Origin: Pantoea rodasii
GTDB lineage: Bacteria > Pseudomonadota > Gammaproteobacteria > Enterobacterales > Enterobacteriaceae
DNA: 64,000 bases
NCBI RefSeq assembly: GCF_002095465.1
Contig: NZ_MLFP01000010.1
Span: 62,001-126,000 of the forward strand
Direction of reading: 5' to 3'
Shown: positions 27,204 through 35,656 of the stretch, one piece after another
Layout of the letters: every line of letters starts with the position of its first letter
Numbering within the stretch: the first letter of the stretch is position 1
The notes under the pieces: model-generated
What the model saw: the letters and a program-made list of their open reading frames with translations, nothing else
Databases searched by the model: none
Told to the model about the DNA's origin: nothing
Program-made: the position numbers and the translations under genes

Positions 27204-28655
27204 CTATTTATCCGCCACCAGCGATAACTGACACCATTGCGCCAGCTGCTTGATCGCCTCCTCCACTTCGGCATTCCAGCCAAAACCGGCGTTCAGTCGG
27301 AAACAGTGATCGTAACGGTGATCGGTGGCGAAGATATGCCCCGGCGCGATGCCGATGCCCGCGTTGCGCGCCTTGAGAAACAGCGCACGCACGTTTAACG
27401 CCTGTATGGGCATTTCCACCCATAACACATAGCCGCCTTCGGGGTCCGATACCCGCGTGCCCGCTGGGAAATAACGCAGCACCGCCTGACGCATATGGTG
27501 GATTTGATTCTTTAACTCACGACGCAGTGTGCGCAGGTGCGCATCGTAGCCGCCGCTGCGCAGCAGTTCGGCAATCGCCGCCTGTGACAGCACCGAGGTG
27601 CCCATACTGGTGGTGTATTTCAGCGAGGCGATTTTGCGCATGTAGTTGCTGCTGTGTACCCAGCCAATACGGATACCGGGCGCCACCGTTTTCGAGAAGC
27701 CGCTGCACAGAATGGCATTCGGGCTAAAGGCGCGCATCGGGAACGGACGGCGATCGCCAAACGCCGTATCACCAAAAATATCGTCTTCAATAATCACCAC
27801 ATCATTCTCATCGGCCTGACGCGCAATATAGGCTTTCTGCTCGTTGGGAATGCTTTTCCCGAGCGGATTATTGATGTTGTTGATGGTGAGATAGGCCTGC
27901 ACCGCTTTACGCTGAAATAGCGCGGTGAGTTTGCTGACATTAACGTAACCTTCCGGCCCGGCTTCCACTTCAATCACGCGCAGATTGAGATTGTGCAGCA
28001 TCTGTAACAGCACGAAGTAGCACGGCGATTCCACCGCCACAATATCGCCGGGGCGCGTGGTGGCGCGCAAAGCCAGTGAGATGGCTTCGATACAACCGTT
28101 GGTGATCAGGATGTCATCGGCGCTGATATTGCAGCCATAATCCACCGCGCGGCGCGCGATTTCGGCCTTGAGCGGCGCATAGCCGGTGCCTTTCACCGTG
28201 TTGCCGAGCAGTGCCGGTTTGCTGTACCCCATCTGGCGCATCAGCAATCCAATTTTCTTGACCGGATAGAGCGAGATATCGCCATTGGCCAGATCCAGCC
28301 GCACTCGACAATCGGAGCCTAACATTGCCAGATGCAGCTCGGTTTGCTCATCCAGCGGGGCGACCTCACGCGGTTGTTCGCTGCTGATGGCTGCGGGTAA
28401 CGCCTTGGGAACCTGACGAGGTGCCACAAAAAAGCCGGACTTGGGACGCGCCACCGCATAGTGTTCATCCTCCAGCGTGCGTAATGTTTTCAACGCGGTG
28501 GTCATGCTGACGCTGTACTGCGTCGCCAGCGTACGCACCGACGGCAAACGGCTATCGGGCGGCAGCGATCCGCTGTGAATGGCCTGCTTTATCTGCTCTG
28601 CAATCTGACGGTAACGACTACTCTGACTCTCCTGTTCACCCGTTCCATCCGTCAT
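27204..28655 (-). CDS. MocR-type regulator (GntR domain fused to aminotransferase fold)
   Basis: 483 aa from ATG at 28655, which has AGGGTGGA upstream; an earlier in-frame ATG at 28694 lacks a ribosome binding site. N-terminal GntR winged helix (SSRYRQIAEQIKQAIHSGSL; LPSVRTLATQYSVSMTTALK), then a fold-type-I aminotransferase domain with the PLP lysine in CSGFSKTVAPGIRIGW, the IIEDDIFGD aspartate and NINNPLGK. MocR proteins use PLP or a PLP adduct with an amino compound as effector. It diverges from the six-gene operon at 28838 and is its likely regulator, hinting that the pathway involves an amine or amino acid. Confidence 0.88.
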   Translation of the reverse strand: MTDGTGEQESQSSRYRQIAEQIKQAIHSGSLPPDSRLPSVRTLATQYSVSMTTALKTLRTLEDEHYAVARPKSGFFVAPRQVPKALPAAISSEQPREVAPLDEQTELHLAMLGSDCRVRLDLANGDISLYPVKKIGLLMRQMGYSKPALLGNTVKGTGYAPLKAEIARRAVDYGCNISADDILITNGCIEAISLALRATTRPGDIVAVESPCYFVLLQMLHNLNLRVIEVEAGPEGYVNVSKLTALFQRKAVQAYLTINNINNPLGKSIPNEQKAYIARQADENDVVIIEDDIFGDTAFGDRRPFPMRAFSPNAILCSGFSKTVAPGIRIGWVHSSNYMRKIASLKYTTSMGTSVLSQAAIAELLRSGGYDAHLRTLRRELKNQIHHMRQAVLRYFPAGTRVSDPEGGYVLWVEMPIQALNVRALFLKARNAGIGIAPGHIFATDHRYDHCFRLNAGFGWNAEVEEAIKQLAQWCQLSLVADK

Positions 28656-28752
28656 CTGTTCCACCCTATATCGTGCTGATCTGTGCGTATCCATCAGATT
28701 ACATTCAAAGTACTTTAGGCTGCATCTGTTAATTCAGCCTCAGACATTCATT

Positions 28753-28806
28753 CCGTTGCAACTTCGTGGCCCCTTTTCCTGCCCGTTGCCGCCAGCACGG
28801 TAACGG
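28753..28806. promoter_or_regulatory. Putative MocR-regulator operator: direct repeats CCGTTGC plus inverted copy
   Basis: CCGTTGC occurs at 28753-28759 and 28783-28789, exactly 30 bases apart; an inverted near-copy GGTAACGG is at 28799-28806. MocR regulators such as GabR and PdxR bind spaced direct repeats in divergent promoters. The site lies between the regulator and the operon it faces, 32 bases before the first ATG. Confidence 0.5.
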
Positions 28807-28837
28807 CGATTTTATTAGCCAAAGGATGAAGTGAAAA

Positions 28838-30304
28838 ATGAATAATCTGTCCACCATGATGAGAGAAATTGAAGGTTATCTCACGCCCGCGATTATCGAT
28901 TCTGCTCAACGCTGTTCTCAACGCTTACTTACCGCCCTGCCCGATAGCGACAACCCCGCTAACAATCGCGTGCTACTCGCCTATGGCGGCGGGAAAGACA
29001 GCAGCTATATGGTGGCGTATGTGCGCTACATTCAGGGGTTGATCTGGCAGCAGCAGGGCAGCACTTTTCAGCTACGCATCAGCACCAACCGTCATGCGGC
29101 GATGAACGACAGCGTGATGGAAAACATTGATCGCGTGTACCGCGCGTTGCAGATCCACGATGATGATTTTACCGAATGCCTGGTGACCGATGGCCTACAA
29201 ATCCGCCACTTCGAACGCCATCTGCCGATGCCCGACAGCGTGCGCCAGCAAAATCGCAACGATGTGCTGATGAATGGCCACCGCTTCCGTGCCGATGCGC
29301 GATCCACTTTCTGTAACGCTTGCAATCTCAGCATGGTGAACTCGTTTGGCCTTGCCGCGCACTACGAAGGCGGCGTGGATGTGATCATCACCGGTGATTC
29401 CCCACAGGAGCAAACCGCTTACCTCGCCTGGGCACGCCATCTTTCACGCCTGTTTGATGCGCCGGTCGCCGACAAATCACGCGGCTTTAGCGGCTTCCTG
29501 CAAACCCTGGATGGCGTGGCAGAACGCTATTTCACTGATATTTACGGCGCCGATCAGGTCACGCCCGCCCATCGCATCACCTGGCAGCTTGAGCGCGACC
29601 CGCTGTTCTTCAATATTTATCAGGACACCGCCTATGAAGCCGGTGCGCACTGGTCGCTACTCACCGAGTTCATGCACTTCCGCTTTGATGAGCTGATGTT
29701 CAGCTTCTCTGAATCGGACTGCGGCAACCCGACGCTAATGGCACATATTCGCGGTCTGCGAGCGGAGACGCTGATGCAGCGTAGCTACGCCGAAGGCATT
29801 CGCGAATATGTGCGCTTTGCGCTCGGTCTGATGGAGAAGAAAGATTTTCCGCCGCAGCTGATCGCGGAAATGGCGGCGCGTTATCAGGACGATGCGGCGA
29901 TTGAACGTGCTCGCCAGCGGGCAGCGCTGTTTGCCGAACAGGCGTTTGGCCTCAACGAAACCCAGCTGGTGTGCATGATCTATTCGCCGTTTATCGGGCA
30001 AGGCCACCAGCTCACCGTCTGGCTGCAACAGCTTAACCAGGCACCCGATGAACAGGCGGTGCGGGCGCTGCTGCGCGGCGATAGCGATGATCTGCTGCTG
30101 GCACAGCAGCTGGAACTACTCTCTGGCCTGACGATTGCGCAGATGCGCCAGTGCTGGCGCAGCGCGCAGGTCAACACGCTGCTGGATGGCACGCGCGGCG
30201 ATGCGCTCTCACGCGTACTGCGGTTCGATCCGCATAAGGCAGTGATTCAGGTCAACAACGGTGCCTTACAAGACATCGTCACTGAAGTGATCTCCGGGCG
30301 ATAA
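28838..30304 (+). CDS. PP-loop ATP pyrophosphatase-type protein of unknown function
   Basis: 488 aa. Residues ~45-60 carry the PP-loop AYGGGKDSSYM (SGGxDS type), indicating ATP-dependent adenylation as in asparagine synthetase, NAD synthetase or tRNA thiolases. A CNAC motif (Cys159, Cys162) precedes TGDSPQEQTAYLAW (~186-198), a placement that recalls sulfur-transfer or metal-binding members. The C-terminal ~200 residues are helical and unassigned. First gene of the divergent operon; AAAGGATG precedes the ATG. Substrate unknown: it could activate a carboxylate for amide formation with the amidotransferase encoded two genes on, or transfer sulfur. Confidence 0.75.
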   Translation: MNNLSTMMREIEGYLTPAIIDSAQRCSQRLLTALPDSDNPANNRVLLAYGGGKDSSYMVAYVRYIQGLIWQQQGSTFQLRISTNRHAAMNDSVMENIDRVYRALQIHDDDFTECLVTDGLQIRHFERHLPMPDSVRQQNRNDVLMNGHRFRADARSTFCNACNLSMVNSFGLAAHYEGGVDVIITGDSPQEQTAYLAWARHLSRLFDAPVADKSRGFSGFLQTLDGVAERYFTDIYGADQVTPAHRITWQLERDPLFFNIYQDTAYEAGAHWSLLTEFMHFRFDELMFSFSESDCGNPTLMAHIRGLRAETLMQRSYAEGIREYVRFALGLMEKKDFPPQLIAEMAARYQDDAAIERARQRAALFAEQAFGLNETQLVCMIYSPFIGQGHQLTVWLQQLNQAPDEQAVRALLRGDSDDLLLAQQLELLSGLTIAQMRQCWRSAQVNTLLDGTRGDALSRVLRFDPHKAVIQVNNGALQDIVTEVISGR

Positions 30305-30321
30305 CCCGGTAAGGCGACGCG

Positions 30322-31599
30322 ATGAGAAAGATTTTCCTGCAGATTGGTGCCACGCGTGACGGGCAAAACCCGTACTGCGCGGTGGCAAAACGTGAAGGCT
30401 ACTTTACCGTGCTGGCGGAGATGGGCGATTTTGTCGACTACCAAAGCTTGAGCATTCAGCTGCCGTTCGATCTGATTGTGCGCCTCGATCGCCCTGAAAA
30501 TCCGTGGGATGTGTTACAGGCCTGCCTGCGCGCGGGCTTACTGGAACATCCTCAGGTGGTGCTGGCGGGTTTCGAAGCCTATAACGCCAGCGCCGGTCGC
30601 GTCCGTGAACTGCTGGCCGGGCCGGACGCCGGGCCGTGCTTTATCCCGCCGGATAAGTACGCGCAGCGCATGGCCCTGCGTAAAGCCTGGCCACGTTTTC
30701 CACAGCCGGAGTTTCGTTTCTTTGCCTCACCGCTCAGCATCCGCGATGCGCGCGATGCGCTGCTGTATCCCTGCGTGATCAAACCGGTGGATGGCGGCGG
30801 CGGGTTGGGAATCTGGCTGGTCGAAGCCGCCAGCCAGCTCGATACCGTGATCGGCAAACTGATAGAGACCATGAACTACGGCGGGCGTGGCTTCAGCGGC
30901 TTTATCGTCGAAAGCTGGCTGCCGGGTGATGAGTATTCACTGCAGGGCGTGGTGGATAACGGACACGCGGTGGCGCTGACCTGCTGTCAGAAGGTGATCG
31001 AACACCACATTGATGAAGAAGGGTGTATCAGTTTTTACGAATCCGGCCATGTGGCGATGGCGGCGCAGCAGCTGCCTGCTGCGTTTGCCAGTTTGATGAG
31101 TTTCTGTTGCGAGACCTTTGGCTATCGCCAGGGCGCGTTCCATATCGATTTCATCGTGGTGAACGGTGAACCGCATTTCCTGGAAATGGGCTTCCGTCTA
31201 TCGGGCATGGGCGTGGTGAATTTGGTCGAAGAAGTCACGGGAATAAATTGGGCAGACGTGGCGTTTCAGATCGAAGCCGGACGCGGTTTGCCGGTGCTGC
31301 GGTTCCCGGATCAACCCCAGGCAATAGGCCGCCTGCGCCTGCGTCAGCGCCTGCAATATGATGCTGCGGAGCGCTGGATTGCGCAAAACCGGCGCGGTCA
31401 GCTGTTACCTCCGCTTAACCTGCCCGCACTCGAGGTGTCACCGCGATCGTCACTGTATGCCGATCTCACGCGTCACGCGGGCATCCTCGCCACTTTCCGT
31501 CTTGCCGCAAACAGCCGCGACGAGGTGCTGGCAGTGTTTAACCACATTCTCGATGTCCCCACTTTAGCGCCCCGGAGAGATTTACTATGTGCAGGATGA
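30322..31599 (+). CDS. ATP-grasp ligase of unknown substrate
   Basis: 425-aa ATP-grasp enzyme. Residues ~110-300 show CVIKPVDGGGGLGIWLVE (ATP-binding loop), FIVESWLPGDEYSLQGVV and GAFHIDFIV...EPHFLEMGFRLSG with Mg-binding Asp276 and Glu288. These enzymes form a C-N bond through an acyl phosphate, often joining amino acids. The N-terminal ~100 residues and C-terminal ~110 residues are less conserved. It starts 17 bases after the PP-loop gene and its 3' end overlaps the amidotransferase gene by 13 bases, so the three are probably co-translated. Closest functional analogues are L-amino acid ligases and biotin-carboxylase-like enzymes. Confidence 0.82.
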   Translation: MRKIFLQIGATRDGQNPYCAVAKREGYFTVLAEMGDFVDYQSLSIQLPFDLIVRLDRPENPWDVLQACLRAGLLEHPQVVLAGFEAYNASAGRVRELLAGPDAGPCFIPPDKYAQRMALRKAWPRFPQPEFRFFASPLSIRDARDALLYPCVIKPVDGGGGLGIWLVEAASQLDTVIGKLIETMNYGGRGFSGFIVESWLPGDEYSLQGVVDNGHAVALTCCQKVIEHHIDEEGCISFYESGHVAMAAQQLPAAFASLMSFCCETFGYRQGAFHIDFIVVNGEPHFLEMGFRLSGMGVVNLVEEVTGINWADVAFQIEAGRGLPVLRFPDQPQAIGRLRLRQRLQYDAAERWIAQNRRGQLLPPLNLPALEVSPRSSLYADLTRHAGILATFRLAANSRDEVLAVFNHILDVPTLAPRRDLLCAG

Positions 31600-32297
31600 T
31601 TCTGGCCCACGGCCAGTTTGATGCAGCTGCGGTACTGGAAGCCGCACGCGCCATGAGCTGTGGCGAAACCGCGACGCATGATGGTCCGATCAAGCAACAC
31701 CCGAATGGCTGGGGCTGTTTATGGCTGGATCAAGGACACATTCGCACGCTGCACGGTACCGGCACCTTTGCGGATGCGCTGCCTGGAATTGATATCGAGC
31801 CCCTGCGCCATAGCCGTTTCCTGGCAGTGCATGTGCGTCATGCCACGTTAAGCAAAAATCAGGGCATCGAATTCTCCCATCCGCTTTGGCGCACCAGCGG
31901 TGGCACGCAGTGGTACATGATGCATAACGGTTTTTTACCCACCATCTTTGCCCAACTGGGCATGACGGAATCGCGCTTTGATTCCGCTGAATATCTGCAA
32001 TATATCGTCGATCAGGTGACGCCAGCCGATTTCACCCGAGATTACCTGCGCGACAAGATGGCGCGCGTGGCACCGGGCGGCAGCTCCGCCAATGCGATTT
32101 TTGTCACGCGCGATAAAGCCTGGGCGTGGCAGTGGCATCCCGACGATACGCCTTATCCTGACTATTTCTCGCTGCACCATTATCAAAACAACAGCACCAC
32201 TTTTATCTCTTCTGAACCTATTGCGGCACTGGGTGCGACGTCTGACTGGCGTCGTATGAGCAACCATGAATTTCATGAATTTCCATTTGGGGAGTGA
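31587..32297 (+). CDS. Class II glutamine amidotransferase domain protein
   Basis: 236 aa. Begins MCRM, so Cys2 becomes the N-terminal nucleophile after Met removal, as in all class II (Ntn) glutaminases. The supporting motifs HPNGWG (38-43), HVRHAT (82-87) and MHNGFLP (112-118) are in order. It would release ammonia from glutamine. It is a stand-alone glutaminase domain; its synthetase partner is probably the PP-loop protein, since asparagine synthetase joins exactly these two domain types, or the ATP-grasp enzyme. EgtC-type enzymes in ergothioneine synthesis are an alternative relative. Ends on the ribosome binding site of the next gene. Confidence 0.85.
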   Translation: MCRMILAHGQFDAAAVLEAARAMSCGETATHDGPIKQHPNGWGCLWLDQGHIRTLHGTGTFADALPGIDIEPLRHSRFLAVHVRHATLSKNQGIEFSHPLWRTSGGTQWYMMHNGFLPTIFAQLGMTESRFDSAEYLQYIVDQVTPADFTRDYLRDKMARVAPGGSSANAIFVTRDKAWAWQWHPDDTPYPDYFSLHHYQNNSTTFISSEPIAALGATSDWRRMSNHEFHEFPFGE

Positions 32298-32302
32298 CCA
32301 GC

Positions 32303-33103
32303 ATGGCTATTTTCAATCAGATACGCGTTATCAATCCAAATATGTTTGTCGAAAGTGCATGGCTGGATGACATCGTCACCGCGCGCGTGCCGCTGCTGGT
32401 CTTGCGCAATTTCCTGACGCCCGAGGTGCGTGAAGCGGTGGTGGATGATTTGCAGCAGTGCCGCGAGCAGGTGCGCGTGTCGCGCTATCCGAATGGTGCG
32501 CTCACCACGCTGGGCCCTTATCTGGCGAAGCACACCGCTGCGCCGGAAAACTATTTCACTGAACTGCGTGACATCCAGCCTGCGCTGCCGCCGTCGCTGC
32601 ACTGCCTGCGTGACCAGGTTTATAACTGGGTGAAGCACTCATTGCGTCTGGAAAGCCTGCAAACCGCCAGTGAACCCGCGCTGGGTGATTACGCCGGCTC
32701 GATTGTGCGCTTCCATGCTAACGGCGTGGCTAACCCGCTGCATAACGACAATATCGTGCGCGATGCCGCGGGCAGCGGCCTGGCCGTGACCAACATTCTG
32801 CATCAGCTCAGCTGCGTGGTGTGTTTGCAGGAGTGTAACGCGGGCGGGGAACTGCGCATCTTCAATAAGAAGTGGCATCCGGTGGATGAGCGCTTCAAAA
32901 CGCCGGGAGAGTTGGGTTACCAGACCGACGTCATCGATCACAGCGAAGCCTGTGAATTCTCCCCGCGCAGCGGCGATATCTATCTGTTTAATCCCGCTTT
33001 TTATCACGAAATCGATCGCGTGGAAGGCGACACGCGCATCACCATGGGCTTTTTCTTTGGCCTGACCGACAAAAAAATGAAGCACGCCATTGCCTGGAGC
33101 TAA
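32303..33103 (+). CDS. 2-oxoglutarate/Fe(II)-dependent oxygenase-like protein
   Basis: 266 aa from ATG at 32303 with GGGGAG 8 bases upstream (GTG at 32294 rejected). Double-stranded beta-helix fold inferred from the ligand set: His147 and Asp149 in NPLHNDNIV, His235 in NPAFYHEIDRV, and Arg245 in EGDTRITMGFFFG for 2-oxoglutarate. ECNAGGELRIFNKKW and SGDIYLFNP are typical surrounding strands. Expected to hydroxylate, desaturate or otherwise oxidise a pathway intermediate. Substrate unknown. Fourth gene of the operon. Confidence 0.78.
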   Translation: MAIFNQIRVINPNMFVESAWLDDIVTARVPLLVLRNFLTPEVREAVVDDLQQCREQVRVSRYPNGALTTLGPYLAKHTAAPENYFTELRDIQPALPPSLHCLRDQVYNWVKHSLRLESLQTASEPALGDYAGSIVRFHANGVANPLHNDNIVRDAAGSGLAVTNILHQLSCVVCLQECNAGGELRIFNKKWHPVDERFKTPGELGYQTDVIDHSEACEFSPRSGDIYLFNPAFYHEIDRVEGDTRITMGFFFGLTDKKMKHAIAWS

Positions 33104-33129
33104 CGCCAGCCTTCGACGAGGAGATGAAC

Positions 33130-33630
33130 ATGAATACCTTTGAAAAAATTATCGCCCTGCTGGATGACCACCGCGCCGAGTATCGCGTGGTGGAGCATGA
33201 GGCCATCGGTCAGACCGATGTGATCAGCGGCATTCGCGGTAACGATCTTAATCAGGCGGCCAAAGCGATGGTGCTGGAAGTCGCCATGCCGGAAGGCGCG
33301 GAGGCGCGCTATCTGCTGGCGATTGTGCCGGGCGACTGCAAGATCAACTTCAAAAGTGCCGCACGCGCCATTGGCGGCAAGAAGTCGAGCTTTGCTGCGC
33401 CGGAGAAAGCGCAGGAACTGACACAGTGCGTGATGGGCGCGGTGCCGCCCTTCAGTTTTGATGACCGATTGGCGCTGCGCGTCGATGCACGCCTGCGTGA
33501 TGTCGGCACGTTATGGTTTAACGCCGGCGCGCTGGAGCGCTCAATGGCGCTGAATGTGGATGATTTCTTTCGAGTTGTCGGCGATGACTGCTGTGCAGAT
33601 ATTGCCACTCCGATGACGGCAACTGCCTGA
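33130..33630 (+). CDS. YbaK/ProX-type aminoacyl-tRNA deacylase-like protein
   Basis: 166 aa from ATG at 33130 (AGGAG at 33119-33123; the ATG at 33124 is too close). The family hydrolyses mischarged aminoacyl-tRNAs. Motifs include NQAAKAMVLEV with the conserved Lys, LLAIVPGDCKINFKSAARAI and GAVPPFSF. In this operon it most plausibly removes the pathway's product or a related non-protein amino acid from tRNA, i.e. self-protection. A catabolic or moonlighting role cannot be excluded. It sits between the oxygenase and exporter genes. Confidence 0.8.
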   Translation: MNTFEKIIALLDDHRAEYRVVEHEAIGQTDVISGIRGNDLNQAAKAMVLEVAMPEGAEARYLLAIVPGDCKINFKSAARAIGGKKSSFAAPEKAQELTQCVMGAVPPFSFDDRLALRVDARLRDVGTLWFNAGALERSMALNVDDFFRVVGDDCCADIATPMTATA

Positions 33631-33653
33631 AACGGCTGCAGTAAGGAACGAGT

Positions 33654-34558
33654 ATGTCAGTAAAAGATATGATGTTAGCCCTGTGCGTCGTGGTGGCGTG
33701 GGGCGTGAATTTCGTGGTGATCAAACTGGGCCTGCACGATATGCCGCCCTTTCTGCTGGCGGGATTGCGCTTTGCACTGGTGGCGTTCCCGGCGATCTTC
33801 TTTGTGAAGCGGCCGAAAATTCCTCTGCGCTGGCTAATCGTGTATGGCATGACCATCAGCTTTGGTCAGTTCGCCTTCCTGTTCCTCGCCATCAAGCTTG
33901 GCATGCCTGCGGGTCTGGCCTCGCTGGTATTACAGGCTCAGGCGTTTTTCACCCTGCTGCTGGGTGCGTTGCTGCTGGCGGAGAAACTGCGCTGGAATCA
34001 CATCGCCGGGATATTGGTGGCCACGCTCGGCATGTTTATGCTGGCAACCGCCGGCATGGAAGGCCAAACCACGGCGGGCATTACGCTGACCACCATGATG
34101 TTGACGCTGGCGGCCGCGCTGTCGTGGGGTTTGGGCAATATCACCAACAAGATCATTCTGCGCAACCGTAAGGTGCCGGTGATGTCGCTGGTGGTATGGA
34201 GTGCGCTGGTGCCGGTGGTGCCGTTTTTCGCCTGCTCATGGTGGTTCGATGGCGAAGCAGCGATCGTCACCAGCCTGCTGAACATCTCGTTGCAGACGGT
34301 GCTGGCGCTGATTTATCTCGCCTTTGTCGCCACCATTATCGCTACGCCATTTGGGGCAATCTGCTCGGCCGCTATGAAACCTGGCGCGTGGCTCCGCTGT
34401 CACTGTTGGTGCCGGTGGTCGGCATTCTCAGTGCGTCGCTGGTGTTGGGTGAAACCTTATCTGCGCAGGAGATCATCGGCGCATCGGTGATTATTCTTGG
34501 TCTGTTGGTGAATGTATTTGGTGGCATGGTCAGCCAGCGATTATGGGTACGCACCTGA
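33654..34558 (+). pseudogene. EamA (DMT) family exporter, frameshifted
   Basis: Ten-helix drug/metabolite transporter. The first frame reads well to FVATIIA near 34340, then the sequence continues in another frame as YAIWGNLLGRYETWRV and SLLVPVVGILSASLVLGE to a stop at 34558. Adding one G at 34341 (GC to GGC, IIGYAIWG) joins them into a normal 301-aa protein. Both EamA repeats are then complete. Last gene of the operon; GTAAGGA precedes the ATG. Expected to export the operon's product. The frameshift is a probable sequencing error because the remainder is pristine. Confidence 0.85.
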
Positions 34559-34571
34559 TCCGCAGAAACAA

Positions 34572-34595
34572 AAACGCCGCATTTCTGCGGCGTTT
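34572..34595. terminator. Bidirectional terminator between the operon and ibpA
   Basis: AAACGCCGCA, loop TTTC, TGCGGCGTTT: 10-bp perfect stem with A tract before and T tract after, serving both the plus-strand operon and the minus-strand ibpA. Confidence 0.85.
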
Positions 34596-34615
34596 CACTT
34601 CTCTACACAACATCC

Positions 34616-35032
34616 TTAGTTAAGGATTTCAATCCGACGCGGTTTCGCCTCTTCAGGAACGATACGCTCCAGATCGATGCTCAACAGGCCCAGTTCGAGA
34701 CGCGCATCGCGCACCACGATGTGATCGGCCAGCTGGAATTTGCGTTCGAAGTTACGCTCGGCGATACCCTGATACAGGTACTTACGCTCCGGCTGCTCTT
34801 CCGGATGCGCGCCGCGAATAACCAGCACGTTGTCGTGTGAGGTGATATCTAACTCGCTCTGGGCAAAGCCCGCCACGGCAATGGTGATGCGATAGTGGTT
34901 TTCATCCACCAGCTCAACGTTATACGGAGGATAGCCACCATTGGCCTGGTTCTGGTTGGACTCAAGCAGACTAAACAGACGGTCGAAACCAATAGCAGAA
35001 CGATAAAGCGGAGTGAGATCAAAGTTACGCAT
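34616..35032 (-). CDS. ibpA: Small heat shock protein IbpA
   Basis: 138-aa Hsp20/alpha-crystallin chaperone that coats aggregated proteins for DnaK/ClpB rescue. N-terminus [20 protein letters not shown] and the ACD motif ([33 protein letters not shown]) match E. coli IbpA (137 aa). ATG at 35032 with AGGAG upstream; the open frame runs further to 35272 but that is leader. A sigma-32 promoter and ROSE-type hairpin lie upstream. The paralogue ibpB, next door in E. coli, is absent here. Confidence 0.97.
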   Translation of the reverse strand: MRNFDLTPLYRSAIGFDRLFSLLESNQNQANGGYPPYNVELVDENHYRITIAVAGFAQSELDITSHDNVLVIRGAHPEEQPERKYLYQGIAERNFERKFQLADHIVVRDARLELGLLSIDLERIVPEEAKPRRIEILN

Positions 35033-35039
35033 AAAAAGA

Positions 35040-35057
35040 CTCCTGAAAATCAGCAAG
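35040..35057 (-). promoter_or_regulatory. ROSE-type RNA thermometer hairpin of ibpA
   Basis: On the coding strand CTTGCTG, loop ATTTT, CAGGAG: the Shine-Dalgarno is paired to UUGCU with an opposed G, the diagnostic ROSE arrangement that melts on heat shock. The full leader from the sigma-32 start site is about 95 nt. Confidence 0.75.
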
Positions 35058-35135
35058 TTTTGGCAACCTTCCACCATGGACAGGTTGTGCGGCCCACGCT
35101 TGTCCCTATCGGCGACAGCCGTGCGACCGTTACCT

Positions 35136-35167
35136 AAAAATGGGTGCGGCAGCTTCGCTTTCAAGGG
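35136..35167 (-). promoter_or_regulatory. Sigma-32 promoter of ibpA
   Basis: On the minus strand CCCTTGAAA (-35, 35159-35167) and CACCCATTTTT (-10, 35136-35146), about 15 bases apart, matching the heat-shock consensus CTTGAA / CCCCATnT. Confidence 0.8.
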
Positions 35168-35308
35168 CAGTAGGTATTTTTTGCAGCAATTTTGACGAAA
35201 TAGCATACACTCAGGAATTCTTCGCCTGCATCGCACGACATCGCCACAGAGCTTTGCTGCAGCAGGAGACACACTCCAGCCAGACGTGATGGCTGAAGGG
35301 ATGATGAA

Positions 35309-35656
35309 ATGAAAATGATGAAAAGCTTTCCGCTCACAGGCCTGCTGGTCTGCGGCGTGTTGACTACCTCAGGTTGCTCCAGCGTCATGTCTCACACCGG
35401 CGCCAGTCAGGGTTATTATCCTGGCACCCGTGCCAGCGCGGATTTGATCGCCGACGACAATACCAGCTGGGTGATTAAACCGCTGGCAGTCATCGATTTA
35501 CCGTTTTCGGCGGTGATGGATACGGTGTTATTGCCATGGGATTACTTCCGCTCCGACCACGATTCTGCACGTGAACGGGTACTGCAAAGCGAAAAAATGT
35601 CTGGCACCGACGCCAGCCTGGCAACAGCAGCGGCTATGCCTGCGACGTCGCACTGA
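35309..35656 (+). CDS. yidQ: YidQ family lipoprotein (DUF1375)
   Basis: 115-aa lipoprotein. Signal peptide with lipobox TTSGC (Cys23), then the family motif [13 protein letters not shown] and [19 protein letters not shown]. It sits divergent to ibpA and before yidR, the same neighbourhood as E. coli yidQ. GAAGGGATG precedes the ATG. The last 23 bases overlap the 3' end of yidR on the other strand. The role of the family is not known; it resembles YceK. Confidence 0.92.
   Translation: MKMMKSFPLTGLLVCGVLTTSGCSSVMSHTGASQGYYPGTRASADLIADDNTSWVIKPLAVIDLPFSAVMDTVLLPWDYFRSDHDSARERVLQSEKMSGTDASLATAAAMPATSH

Noticed and set aside
28753..28806. Possible CRISPR or tandem array because of repeated CCGTTGC
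   Set aside because: Only two direct copies of 7 bases; fits an operator. No CRISPR-like repeat/spacer pattern exists anywhere in the window.
34616..35272. 218-aa N-terminally extended version of IbpA
   Set aside because: The extra 80 residues fall in the sigma-32 promoter and thermometer leader; the family start is MRNFDL at 35032.
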